Shown piece after piece: positions 48,544 through 58,867 of a DNA stretch of 64,000 bases. This DNA is from Hymenoscyphus infarciens (lineage: Eukaryota; Ascomycota; Leotiomycetes; Helotiales; Helotiaceae): positions 1 through 64,000 of the forward strand of contig LLCB01000160.1 of the NCBI GenBank assembly GCA_001414345.1, given 5' to 3'. The notes below the pieces were generated by a model, which ran no database searches, was not told the origin of the DNA, and saw only the letters and a program-made list of their open reading frames with translations. The stretch's first letter is position 1. Every line of letters begins with the position of its first letter. A program made the position numbers and the translations under genes.

Positions 48544-50116
48544 ATGTCTGACTACTTGGATTACTTTCTTTTTTATGGAGGTGGCGAAAAGAATCCTTGT
48601 ACTTGCTGCCACAGTCCTGGTGGTAGCACTAACTGTAAGTCTTTTGTTCTTTGAACTCAATGCTTTTGGGTGGGCGGTCTTATGAGTATGAATACTGACT
48701 TTCCTTTGAAGGTTGTACTTCAGCTGCTTGTCCTCATGATTGCAGTAGGTCTGAGGCTGGTGGGTATAAGTCTTTTGTTCTTGTTCTTGCCTCTAAGCTC
48801 AATTCTATAAAAAGTATCTCTCTCTCAATTACGCGAATTCTGACTTCAATTTACAGTTGACGATGCAGCCAGTAGTCAATTCAAGAATTCTGACAGTAAG
48901 TCTTATGTTCACATCCTCGAGCGGGCTCAATGACGTTTCATCTACTGGTATCTATGCCTGTTTACTGACTCATTCATAAGATAGCCATATATGTTCCTTT
49001 TGTAAAGTTAACATGGAGAATATTTTGGATATCCACAGCCATGTTTGTGGTAGGTATTGTCTTATTGTCTTGGAGATAGAGCTTTCGGAGTTTCGAGGAA
49101 ATGCCAGTTGCTAAGTTTTCCACAGATTTCAGTTCGTATGAATATCCGTTTGGTCCTTTCCACAATGGTGGTAAGTCGTTGTCCCTTACACAATCGCCTT
49201 AAACCAAGAAAGGGCTAGGGATGTCTGAATGCTGACCTTGTCCTAGATAATCCCAAGAATCCTAACGAGGTTGATCGTAAGTACAATATCCACGCATGCA
49301 ATCAACTTCAAAAGGCCTTCCCAACAACATCATAAATAGATGACAGAGTGTGAAGAGACGAATTCTAACGTTTCAGCAGCAAATGATCATCCAACGGAAG
49401 CTGCCTTGAATGATTCACCAATTGGACGAAACCACCACCAAATTGAAAATGATTATTCACCACCTGATGGTTCGCAACCCTTCCCAGTTTCTATTCAAGA
49501 AACCCCCTAGCATGTGCTAAATTCAAAAACCAGTCCTTCATAACACAGACAGAGTTGAGAAGATGATGCTGGGTCGCAAAGGTATCAAACACCGTATAAT
49601 TTCAATCCTTATCCGTCTTTCGTCAAAAGGCTAAGGTAGCTAACACAGCAATAGAACTTGAAGAAGCCGTTACCAATTACAATCACAAAGATTTTCCACC
49701 CGAACCACCCAGCAAGTTCCCTCCCTTCTATTTTCATGAATGAAAACGTACATATCTAACCCAGCTAAGAAACAGTCATGGGAACGCCCAACAATATCGA
49801 CTTCAGATCCCGCATCGAGAAGCTCAAGCATGAACACCTCCTCCGCGCCGAGCGTGCTGCAAGTTATCGCCATGATATCAAATCAAAGGGCAAAGCAACT
49901 AGTTCTGAGACACTGAAGCTAGAGCTGCTAGAGGCTAGGAACCGTCGGAACGGATACTGGATTTACGAATTGGAGGATTTGGAGTGGAATATGAATAACG
50001 GCATGGACAAGCAAAAGCAGGAATCATTCTTGAACACTCTCGTGGATCTTCTTCGAAAATACGAGGATACGGACATGCTGGAGAATATCCAGGAGGAGTC
50101 GGAGGGTTCTTCTTGA
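48544..50116 (+). CDS. Unrecognised Cys-rich/coiled-coil protein made of ten small phase-1 exons
   Basis: Ten exons inferred: 48544-48634, 48712-48759, 48857-48895, 48981-49049, 49126-49170, 49247-49276, 49377-49469, 49549-49581, 49655-49711 and 49776-50116, closing to 281 residues. All nine introns are phase 1; internal exons are 48, 39, 69, 45, 30, 93, 33 and 57 nt. The last intron has a GC donor (GCAAGT). Exon 2 has an alternative GTAGGT donor 15 nt earlier that also keeps frame. Early exons are Cys/His-rich (CTCCHSPGG, CCTSAACPHDC, HICSFCKVNMENILDIHSHVC-like), suggesting metal binding. The middle is Pro/Asp/Asn-rich. The last exon is a long charged helix (FRSRIEKLKHEHLLRAERAA). No signal peptide; no known family. 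Confidence 0.65.
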
Positions 50117-51024
50117 ATGCCGGGGTTTTGGGTTTCCTTGTCATACGGAAGGGATGATTCTTTTGAGTTACCGGTCTACAAGTCTGGGCGACTAAAGAAG
50201 TTCGCGAGGTTACGTTTGGCATCATTGTCAGTTGGATTGATGCTAAGATATGGAGACTCTCTGGTGGATTTTACCTTGTTGTAAAAGTTAAGTAACAGTA
50301 TCGTGAGTGGGTTTCTTCCACAAAAATCCTCTCTTGGGGGTAAGGTACCAGAGCCTCTCCAGAATAGTAATTTACTTCTTTCTGAATACCATTTCCGTGG
50401 TCCATGGATTGTCGATTGTGACTAAACTTCGACTCCTCTTCAAGTAGGTAGTTCGTATGACTTGTCTAAACCTTCAAGTTAGTAGGTTGGGATACTTTTC
50501 AGTGGCCAATCTTCTAGAAAGGTCTTTATTTCTCACAATGGGACTTGAGGGAAAACGATTTGGAAATTTGTTCAAACTCTGGTCTCATGGGCTAGGATTT
50601 TTGTCGTTTGGGACAAGTTGTGGTCAAGTAGCCATTTAGTAATGCAATGAGTTCTTTTTAGACGGAATGTACTCATAGGAAAAGCTCGATGGGGAGCCTT
50701 GGCACAAGATAGTCTCCCAACAAATATATATCCATTTTTAACTACAATTTCATGTTGGCAACGTGCGAAGCCTATGTGAATGGAAAAGAGAAAATGAACA
50801 GCTCGGATGTCACGTGATGACCTCAATTATCAACAAACGTCAATTCACCAACTGTAAAATTTCTGCCTACATAAACCTTCAATCTCTATATCTTACAAGA
50901 ACCTTTCACGTGTAAAGCACTACATCAAATTCTGTTGCTTTTGTTTCACCAAAACACCCATGCCCCAAACAACCAAGAAATAATACAGTCCACAGCAACT
51001 ACCTATCGAGAATCCTACTTCGAA
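50117..51024. other. Intergenic region
   Basis: No coding signal. The last 250 bp, upstream of 51025, contain CACGTGATGACC (50812) and CACGTG (50908), candidate bHLH-type E-boxes. The ATTCACCGTGA/TTAGCGAGGGTG promoter blocks are not clearly present, apart from a short CAATTCACC. Confidence 0.45.
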
Positions 51025-51820
51025 ATGCCTGCTCTGAACAATACTCCCCTGTCTGGAAGCAACCCTGTGAACCAAATAACTCCTCCGCCAGTATGGGGTG
51101 GTCCCGTTCAAGAGCCAAGCGCTACCCCTCCACCAGAGGATGAACCAGAGGATAAACCCGTCCATCCAACCATCTCGGCTCTTGTATGGCGCGCCCTGTG
51201 CATGAAAACCCCTGGTCAAATTGGTAAGTCATCTCCTTCAGCTCAAAGCCAAAAGCCAAACTCGAACAAATATACTAACACTCCCAAGAACCTTCCCCAG
51301 AGAATGAGAAATCCAATCTCCAACACTACCTAGGCTACTACCGCCCGGGAACAGCCGAATACGATGCAATGCGAGGAGGCCAAGGCGCAGCCGAATGTAT
51401 GCATAACTCCCTACCGCCCCCCCAGAGTCTCTCTCTCACGCATTAACTAACCGAATACCAGTCCTTATGCAAGCCTCGCTACAACTTTGCGACGATCTCG
51501 GCTCGAAAGAATACGCCGAATACAAAAAATCAAGACAAGCAGCCTTTTCCGAATTCACTATCGAACTAATGAGCCAACTCATCAGCAAGGAAAAGAGTAA
51601 TCACCCAGAGTTCATCGAAAAGAGCAAAAAGCATCGCAAAGAATTTGAAAAGATGAGTGAGGAAGCCCCGGAGTGTGCTAAGCGAGAGGAACTCTTGGAG
51701 GACTTAGAGAGATCGGTTGATAAGGAGACTTCTTTGCTTGAGGGAATTGTATTTCAGGGCGGGAGACTTAGGAAGGATATTATGGCTGCGGCGAGAAAGA
51801 GACGTTCACGTCGAGCATAG
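51025..51820 (+). CDS. Unrecognised Pro-rich/coiled-coil protein, three phase-1 exons
   Basis: Exons inferred: 51025-51223, 51289-51396 (108 nt) and 51462-51820, closing to 221 residues. Both introns are phase 1, with GTAAGT and GTATGC donors and TACTAAC and AACTAAC branch sites. The N-terminus is Pro/Glu-rich (TPPPEDEPEDKPVHP). The middle exon encodes LQHYLGYYRPGTAEYDAMRG. The last exon is a long helical region, probably coiled coil (KSKKHRKEFEKMSEEAPE), ending in a basic tail RKRRSRRA that could act as a nuclear localisation signal. No signal peptide or known domain. Its exon logic and helical C-terminus resemble the two upstream genes, but I see no clear sequence identity to them. Confidence 0.72.
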
Positions 51821-52714
51821 AACCTTTCACGGAGAGATTCGAGTATGGGATTTTCCTTGGTTGTCCTTTCCCAGTAAATAATCAAAGTACTGCGACTATC
51901 AAAATCGCGCTTTTGTAATGCCTATGGATGAAATTCAACTCTCCATGATATCCGTTCCACTTCCCCAGTCTAAAGTTCACAGCTCTTTCAGCTGGTAGAA
52001 CCAGGCCATTTCTTCGGATAAAAGACCGTTTAGAAGAACGTACGATGATCAAAATCACTCTGCTTTTAGGTCACTTACTAATAGCACTGAGTGGAAAAAA
52101 TGTCTCGACTATTTGTAGATAACCTACAAATAGCTCAAATCTTTTTACAAGACGTTTCTACAAGATAGTGCTATTGGTAGGTCACCCACAAATAGCCCTA
52201 CTTTCTACAAACTAGTGCCATCGGTAGGCAGCCTACCAATAGCCTCCATACCGATAAAATTCTAGTTTCTTTCCAGGCTTCCCGTACCTCCCAGCACTTT
52301 CATCTACTATATTGACTACCCACAGATCTTCTGGCCACGGAGGATAAGAGACCTTCAATGTGAACATAGGAATTGCCAGCCAAGATTTATCACAAGAGGA
52401 TCTTTCTGGGCCACTGGAGTCATTGTACTAGGGGGTAGTTATAAAAACAGTAAAATCAAAAAAGAGAGCCTGTTGCTAATCGTTTCTACGGGGCTTCTTT
52501 CCAGTTCTAGCAAATCTTCCCATTAACTTTCCATATCTGGAGCCTTCCAGATTATGTCATCTTGCCATCCCTCTATTGAAAATCCTTCTACCTATTCTCG
52601 GTATTGCAAACCAGTGCGTTTCGTTGAATGCTGAGAACGTGGTGTTGTAGTGATGTAGTACCATGGGGAGATTTCATGTTACGCGAATGGCGGGGCTGAG
52701 TTGCTTTACAAATA
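51821..52714. other. Intergenic region with hairpin repeats
   Basis: 3' flank of the 51025 gene, then three hairpin-forming repeats (listed separately), then unremarkable sequence up to the mariner-like element. Confidence 0.45.
52109..52235. repeat. Three diverged hairpin-forming repeats (CTATTTGTAG...CTACAAATAG)
   Basis: The first is a perfect inverted repeat: CTATTTGTAG (52109-52118), loop ATAAC, CTACAAATAG (52124-52133). The second (52171-52195) and third (about 52208-52234) keep the core GGTAGG...CCTACC-type pairing. Copies 2 and 3 are preceded by TTTCTACAAGATAGTG and TTTCTACAAACTAGTG, so the repeats are diverged tandem units of about 45-60 bp. Confidence 0.7.
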
Positions 52715-54048
52715 AGAGTTGGGGCCACAGCTAGTGGGCCCCCCTAAGCGAGATGACCCCCCACCTTAATTTCTAATACTCCCTTTTCAAAAACCTACTA
52801 TAATTTAACCTTTTAACCAAAACTCTTTAAATTAAAGATGGTAGACCGAATGCTCTCTCCCTCTTATATACACGAGCCTAGCTAGAATTAGCCTATACTA
52901 AAGCATACTAGAGTACGCTAAGCCTAAGTAGATGGAAAATCCTAAAGTACTATCTTTAAAGAATTAGAGGTACCTAAATCCACTATATAAAGGATCTGTA
53001 AGGCTGATTTAAGTTAAATAACTTATAAAAGGAAGTAATATTAAAAGAGATTACTATTTAAACGATATATCTATTAAATTCTTCGGTTTATATCTTAAAA
53101 TTATACTACTTATTAGATATCTTTTTCGTAAGTTAAAAACGCTCTTAACTTACCTACTTCTCCTTATACTATCTACTAAGAACTTCGCTATACTAGCTAC
53201 CGACGATATATTATATGTTCTTAACCCTTTATTAGCTAAATATAAGTAAAGAAACGTCTTACTTTTATGTTATTACACCGCTAGTAGGGGATATTAGATT
53301 AGGTAGCTACTTATAGGTAAAAGGGGGACTAGAGGAAGATTATATAGTTAGACGAGTATATATTTAAGCTTAGAAAGAGTAAGAGGGTTTGAGTAATATA
53401 GCGCGTAGATAAGAAGAGGTATCTAGACTATATTTAGTCGACATATTAGTTAAGGAGGGTATTAGTCATGATTTAGGGCGTGATTAGTTAGGATTATAAA
53501 TCCCCTCTTATCTTTTTAGAAAAGGAACCAGGATATAAAGGGGTTAATTCTTAAGCTTATAAGGACCAAGTTCTTAAGCTAGTTATCTTCTCTCTATTTA
53601 ATAAGCTTAGCACCGATTATATCTTTATAGAAGACAGCTTAAAGGTGTATAAGAGATATACTTATTTAGCTAAGCTTAAATATAACATTTATAGCTTTAA
53701 TTAGCCTCCTTCTTCGCCTAATTTAAATATAATAGAGAAGGTCTAGTAGTAGATAAAAGAAGAGTTAAAGAAGTTGCCCTTTATACCGACTTCTAAAGCT
53801 AAACTAGTTAAGGAGATTTAAAGGCTTTAGGATTTAGTAGATCTATGTAATTATAGGCGATATACTAAGCGATTAACTTATAAGTTAGAAGATATTATTA
53901 AAGTAAAAGGATTAGCTGCTATTTATTAATAATATATATAAATTTTAAGGCAAAAGACTTAAATTTAGATTTATAATAGATTTTTAAGTAATAAGTGTTA
54001 ATTTGGTAGGGTTCGCTTAGGGGGCCCACAAGCTGTGGCCCCAACTCT
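52715..54048 (+). mobile_element. Decayed Tc1/mariner-type transposon with intact terminal inverted repeats
   Basis: The left end AGAGTTGGGGCCACAGCTAG, continuing TGGGCCCCCCTAAGCG, is matched by its reverse complement at the right end (about 54012-54048) with two or three differences. TA dinucleotides flank both ends (52713-52714, 54049-54050), as expected for the TA target duplication of this superfamily. The 1334-bp element has a plus-strand transposase relic full of TAG/TAA stops. Recognisable pieces are the GVISWDYKSPLIFLE region (about 53480), TDYIFIEDSLKV (about 53613-53650) and the signature PPSSPNLNIIEKV (about 53705-53743), equivalent to the family's SPDLNPIE catalytic-E block. The interior is strongly AT-shifted while the termini stay GC-rich, consistent with RIP. 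Confidence 0.88.
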
Positions 54049-54322
54049 TACAATCGTAACCGGTGAGAATGCACAAATCACGAGTCCAATTAATACAACA
54101 AATTTCAGCCGCAAGGGCAAGCAGTTTTATTGCTAGGGTTGTTCATCTCCTAGGTATATAATTGGCCCGCAACAAACTCCCAGTTTTCAGCTCCCAGCCA
54201 CCACTGCAACCCTCTTTCCAGAATCGCTCATTTCGTACTCTCCTCTCTCAAAAACCATCGGGCCCTTGAACACTTCTGACTTTCGTCCACTTCGCCATGG
54301 TACTAAGTTCAAGTACGCCACG

Positions 54323-56182
54323 ATGTATTCCTTGCTTCTCATAAGCATATTGTATGCTCTCAAAGCCACAGCCTTACCAACAAGTATCAACAACACCAAC
54401 ACAACCGCACCCCACGACAACAGCAATATAAATTGTGTCCCAGCAACCTGGACCTCCATCGCAACCTTCTTCATCGGAAACTATTTCGCCCACGCAACAA
54501 CCGTCAAAGCCGAGCCAGGCGAAGGTTTCCTCTCCCTGGTCATCGCCATCCTAGGAGCCCTCTTCTTCCCAAGTTCCGGCCTACTCCGAGGTCTCACAGC
54601 CATCTTCCGAAACGCAAAGTTCTCGCGAAAGAAGTTCCTCGACGCCTTACAGCACAACGATTACCAGACTGCTGCCCGGGCCGGAGCGTTGTGTATGGTG
54701 GTGAGAACGCCCTGTTGGAGGCCCCAAGCCGGAGACGAAGTCGCAGACGTGATTCTACGACCAAGAGCGAGGGTGAAAATAGATCCACCCGGCAAGCTTA
54801 AGACCTTTCTCAAACCACGATTAGAGAGAGTTTACGGGAGAGAAAAGGTGGCTCTTTTATTTGAGGCGTGGAATTGGCTTCCAATTTTCATCTTTGCGCT
54901 GAAAGTGGATCCAGAGTGAGTCCCTTTCCTGCAAGATTTTTGGGGTAGGTTTCCTCATTATGGAAATAGGATCACGGAAGAGCACCAAGATACCCCCAAA
55001 CAACTGGAGATCTTCCGACCCCCATGGATACAAGAACGCAGTCGATTTTGGCGATACGAAGATACGAGTTTGGAGTATGTCCTTCCCACCACTACAATCC
55101 AAGGATTTCATGACTTCAAAGACCAAGGGTCGCAATATGCAATCGCACATGTTCCAATGGATGCTGTAATCCAAGTTCCTCAGCGAACTGAACTAAGTCC
55201 CGACCAAAATACTGCTAATACAACACGGGATTCGACAAACCCAGGATTTGTGAGTGGATCATTCAGCATTCCCAAAGCTTTGGTGGCTATATTCCAGCTC
55301 TGTTACGCCATTTTAACCTTGTATCGGTCAATAAGTACTGAAATGAACAAATATGGCTACGCGGCATTCTCGTTGAGCGTACTTCCATATGCCATAATGT
55401 CACTCTTCAACCTTCTTGGTGGTTTATTTGCCCCTGAGTATTCTGCTTTGACGATGGTTCACTCAGATGTGATGGATGAGGCGATCAAGCGAGGTGCCCA
55501 GTTTGATGGGGTCATGGGAAGACTTGTTCCAGTGACCGATCAAAAAACTGCGAAAATTAAAGTTTTGCCTCCCATAACCAAAGACCAGGAGAGTTCCTCG
55601 TCTCGATTTTCATATACCCGGCACAAAGAGACAGATGAGTTTCCTGTGACCATAGCAGAGGTCTATCGAAATCCATCCATGCCCCCGTTTATCGAGGGTA
55701 CGAATGTGAGCACGACTATGCTCGAGAGAGGATCGGACATCCCGCACCTACCGGCGACTATACTTGTCCCAACACATTCAAAATTCCGTCGTATAGAAAC
55801 CTATCCAACTGATCTCGACACTAATGTGACTTATTTAACGAACCTCAACGTGAGCACATTTAAGGGCTACAGCGAGCCAAACCCAATTTACTATACCACT
55901 CATCTGGCTTGTCTTCTGTACGGTGGATTGGTTTTTGGCATCATCGGTGGGATCTCGAAATTTGAAAAAGGTGAAAGCACCCACAGTCAGCGAGTATGGT
56001 TGATGCTTTGGTATTCGTGGGGGATCGTCATGGGAATCGTACGACAAGACCGTACGTACAAAGAATACAGCAGTGTAGCGTCACTTCTCACTACGTTCGC
56101 TTTCTGTGCTCCTGCTATTGGGGGTCTGGTAGTTGTGGGACAGATGATGAAGGCTTATGGGACGTGCACGGTTGCTTTCTAA
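54323..56182 (+). CDS. Secretory-pathway multi-pass membrane protein, function unknown
   Basis: Two exons inferred: 54323-54915 and 54970-56182 (54-bp intron, GTGAGT donor, AATAG acceptor), 601 residues. The start is the ATG opening MYSLLLISILYALKATALP, a good signal peptide; an in-frame ATG-less extension upstream is taken as UTR. After it come N-glycosylation sequons (NNTNTT) and two Cys. Hydrophobic helices lie near residues 70-95, 185-200, 310-330, 345-380, 515-535, 545-560 and 575-595. Between them lie soluble loops, including LEYVLPTTTIQGFHDFKDQG. The layout matches uncharacterised fungal membrane proteins that I know only as hypothetical. No enzyme motif is visible. The neighbouring mariner-like element ends about 275 bp upstream. 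Confidence 0.8.
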
Positions 56183-57636
56183 ACTTACGGATCAAGTTGA
56201 GTATTTAGCTTGAGAAGGCTCGCCATAAGGGGCTGAGGTGTCTTACACTTTTGAGGCTTGGAAAACACACAAACTCTGCCAATTTTCATGTAGACTGTTC
56301 CTTCATCTTCGGTCTCTTCTACATCTCCTCGTCACAGTACTCTAAAGGCTGTGTGCGGGGGAGTTTTTTTTCTGCGGAAAAGCTTCAGTTGATTTCTGAT
56401 TCTGAGAATGTACGGGAGAGCGTGAGTTATAATATTGTGAGTAAAACGAAGGTTTAGAGAATTCAAACGATGGAAAGGAAAAGGAGTTATTTAAGGAATC
56501 AAGGAGGATTTAAAACCCCCCCGGAACCACTTCATTAGAAAAAGATAGACCCGGAAAGACAGAAAGTTTACGCTGTGACATCTTTTGCAAGAAAGGAAGG
56601 AGCGATGAATTAGAGTCATCCCCATGGTCCGCCAAATACTTCTGAAATGAGATTTGGTGTGGATCGCTAGTCTTTTACCTAGGTAGGTACCCTGTGATTC
56701 GGAAAAGCAAGATATCGCTCCTTTCCCTCGTCGTTGACGCTCGCTCCTCTCTCTGACAATGGAAATAGGGAACGCACCAAGACAGATGACTTCCTCAACC
56801 AAAGCCAATCGCCAGCGAACCTGGGACCCAGGAGAACTCACTCGCAACAAGCTGCTTCGACTTGAATAGTAGCTATAGAATTGTTCTCGATTTCGGAAAA
56901 CAGCGAAAAGAAAATTTGGATCTAGTGGAACACCTGACGCGGGAAGTTCTTCGCATCCCAACCGACGGAAAGTAGTTTCAAGATAGTTTTGTTGGTGGGA
57001 AGATGCCATTGCCATCATCTGTCTGAACTATGTTCATCCTAAGATTGAAAGTACATTAGCAAAAAATGTTGACATGCATTCTGAACTGCTCTACGTCAGA
57101 CTTATCTTTCGCCAGGATCAACAAGTGTCCTACCTATATAGCTACAATAAGTGCTTTGTGTGTATATAAAGACTCTCTGGCCTCGTGCCTTGTACACTGA
57201 AGCAAAATATTACCCCAAAGATTCAGAATAAGGAAATCAATTGACAAGACTTAAGAGAAGATTTCCATAAATATTCCTATCCTCAAATTGCCATACACGA
57301 TTTCGCTCAATTGACATACTTTCCCCAAATCTTTAGAATAATCTCTTGATAAAGATACGGTACAAAGTACTAGTCCGATATAAGGAACGATGGGAGGGAC
57401 TTTTACATACCATCCCCGCTTATGATTTTTAGGTCGAGTTCAGGTCCCACGTTTCCTCCCTCCTGTTCATCAAGAACAATGTTTTGTTGGCAGTTCTTTC
57501 ACGATAACTTGAACGTTACCTTGGGGCTCTAGAGAGAGTACTATGAGAAACGCCATTTAGTCAAACATTAATTACTTTGGATTCTCGATATTATCGCATC
57601 ATGTATACATCACGGGTGTACCCACTTACAAGTCTC
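56183..57636. other. Convergent intergenic region
   Basis: 3' flanks of two convergent genes. A 175-codon minus-strand frame at 56491-57018 has no domain and ordinary non-coding composition. The ACCTAGGTAGGTACC motif occurs at about 56679-56693. Nothing else is supportable. Confidence 0.45.
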
Positions 57637-58587
57637 TCAATCATCACGATACAGCCCCGCCTCTCGAATATACCAACTCACCTTCTCCGGAACCAATCTT
57701 TCCAAACTCTCCCTATCTCCTGCTTTCGCGGCTTCCCGGACTTTCGTGCTACTAATAACTTCTTCTCCTTCTTTCCGTCCATCAACCATAACGATCCTCC
57801 CCTCCGTAACCCATTCCCGTCGTCCCCCAACCTCATCAAGACTCCCCTCCCTCCCTTCCCCTTCCGTAGCCATCCCCTCTTCAACAAGCAATCTCCCCCT
57901 CGCAATCCCCTCCACAAACCCATCCTGTGCCTCCCTACCCCCCCACGAATCATCCGTCCGATACATAACCTCCAACCGATGCTTCTCCAAGAACGGCACC
58001 AAGCTATCCAACTTACAATCCGGGGGATAATATTTAGGAGAAAGCAACCTCGTCAAAGTATCATAACCAATTAGATGAACCTGCTCCATCTCCTTCCCCT
58101 CTCTCGTCCTATATTTCTCCTCTTGTTCTATCTCCTTCGATTTATCCACAAAATATGGATGCTTGGTCACACCAATATCAATATCAATCAAATCAGCCTT
58201 CTTCCCAAGACCAGCTAGCACTTCGGTTCCAAACAAATCCAGGAGGGCCAATCTTTCCTCGAAGGAGGCGGGCTTTGACGCTTTGTCTGCATTTTGGGTT
58301 GCGAGGAGGAGGAGTAGTCGGCTTGGGTGGGAATTTTTTGTTAGAGAAGTGAGGGCTATTCGGAGGTGGGCGAGGGTTGGGGGGTTGAAGGAGGAGTCGA
58401 GGATGTGGAGGGTGCTTTGTTTGGAGGGGGGAGGGCGTGCGGGTTTACGGTCTTCTGCTAGGGTTTTGAGAATTCGAAAGGTGGATTGAGAGGAGGAGAA
58501 GGATTTGAGGAGGGTGCGATAGGAGTGGATTGCGCTTCCCATTTCTGCAATTGAAGGGTTGGTGGAGGAGGAGGCGGGTCTTGTCAT
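57637..58587 (-). CDS. Pof1-like nicotinamide mononucleotide adenylyltransferase
   Basis: A single exon of 316 residues. It belongs to the nucleotidylyltransferase alpha/beta-phosphodiesterase superfamily. The first signature is LDSSFNPPTLAHLRIALTS, corresponding to the G-x-F-x-P-x-H-x-x-H block; here the first His position is Thr and the second His is kept, as in yeast Pof1-type proteins. The second signature, ISSTKVREAAKAGD, is the ISSTxxR triphosphate-binding motif, followed by LERLVPEKVSWYIREAGLY as in NMN adenylyltransferases. The role is synthesis of NAD+ from NMN and ATP, or a related adenylyl transfer. Internal insertions (EQEEKYRTREGKEME; EGEGREGSLDEVGG) are low-complexity. A second in-frame ATG at 58542 (MGSAIHSYRTLL) is a possible alternative start. 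Divergent from the reductase gene at 58868. Confidence 0.88.
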   Translation of the reverse strand: MTRPASSSTNPSIAEMGSAIHSYRTLLKSFSSSQSTFRILKTLAEDRKPARPPPSKQSTLHILDSSFNPPTLAHLRIALTSLTKNSHPSRLLLLLATQNADKASKPASFEERLALLDLFGTEVLAGLGKKADLIDIDIGVTKHPYFVDKSKEIEQEEKYRTREGKEMEQVHLIGYDTLTRLLSPKYYPPDCKLDSLVPFLEKHRLEVMYRTDDSWGGREAQDGFVEGIARGRLLVEEGMATEGEGREGSLDEVGGRREWVTEGRIVMVDGRKEGEEVISSTKVREAAKAGDRESLERLVPEKVSWYIREAGLYRDD

Positions 58588-58867
58588 ACTTGGGTTGTAG
58601 TGAGTAGTCTGAGTAGGTACCTAGGTACGGAGTAGTCCGAGAGGGCGGCGGGGACTCGGGTACCCCAATCAGCTCCACCCCCACACAAGGCTGTCATGCA
58701 AGGCTGTCATGCAAGGCTACCAAATCTCATGGATGATCGTCCGCCTTGATCCGCCTAAAACCTGTGACGACATGAGTTTATTCTTTGGTCTTACCAAACA
58801 ACACCACAACAACATCTACCCGACATCCCCGAATTTGACAGTCTAGCAATCTGCCATCGACAACAAG
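58588..58867. promoter_or_regulatory. Bidirectional promoter (280 bp) with ACCTAGGTACGGAGTA motif
   Basis: Separates two divergent start codons. Near 58613-58634 it contains AGTAGGTACCTAGGTACGGA followed by GTAGTCCG, a motif that recurs in other intergenic regions of this window. A direct repeat GGCTGTCATGCAA lies at about 58690-58715. Confidence 0.6.

Noticed and set aside
56491..57018. 175-codon minus-strand frame
   Set aside because: No domain, no hydrophobic or charged pattern typical of genes, and it lies in the 3' flank of a convergent pair.
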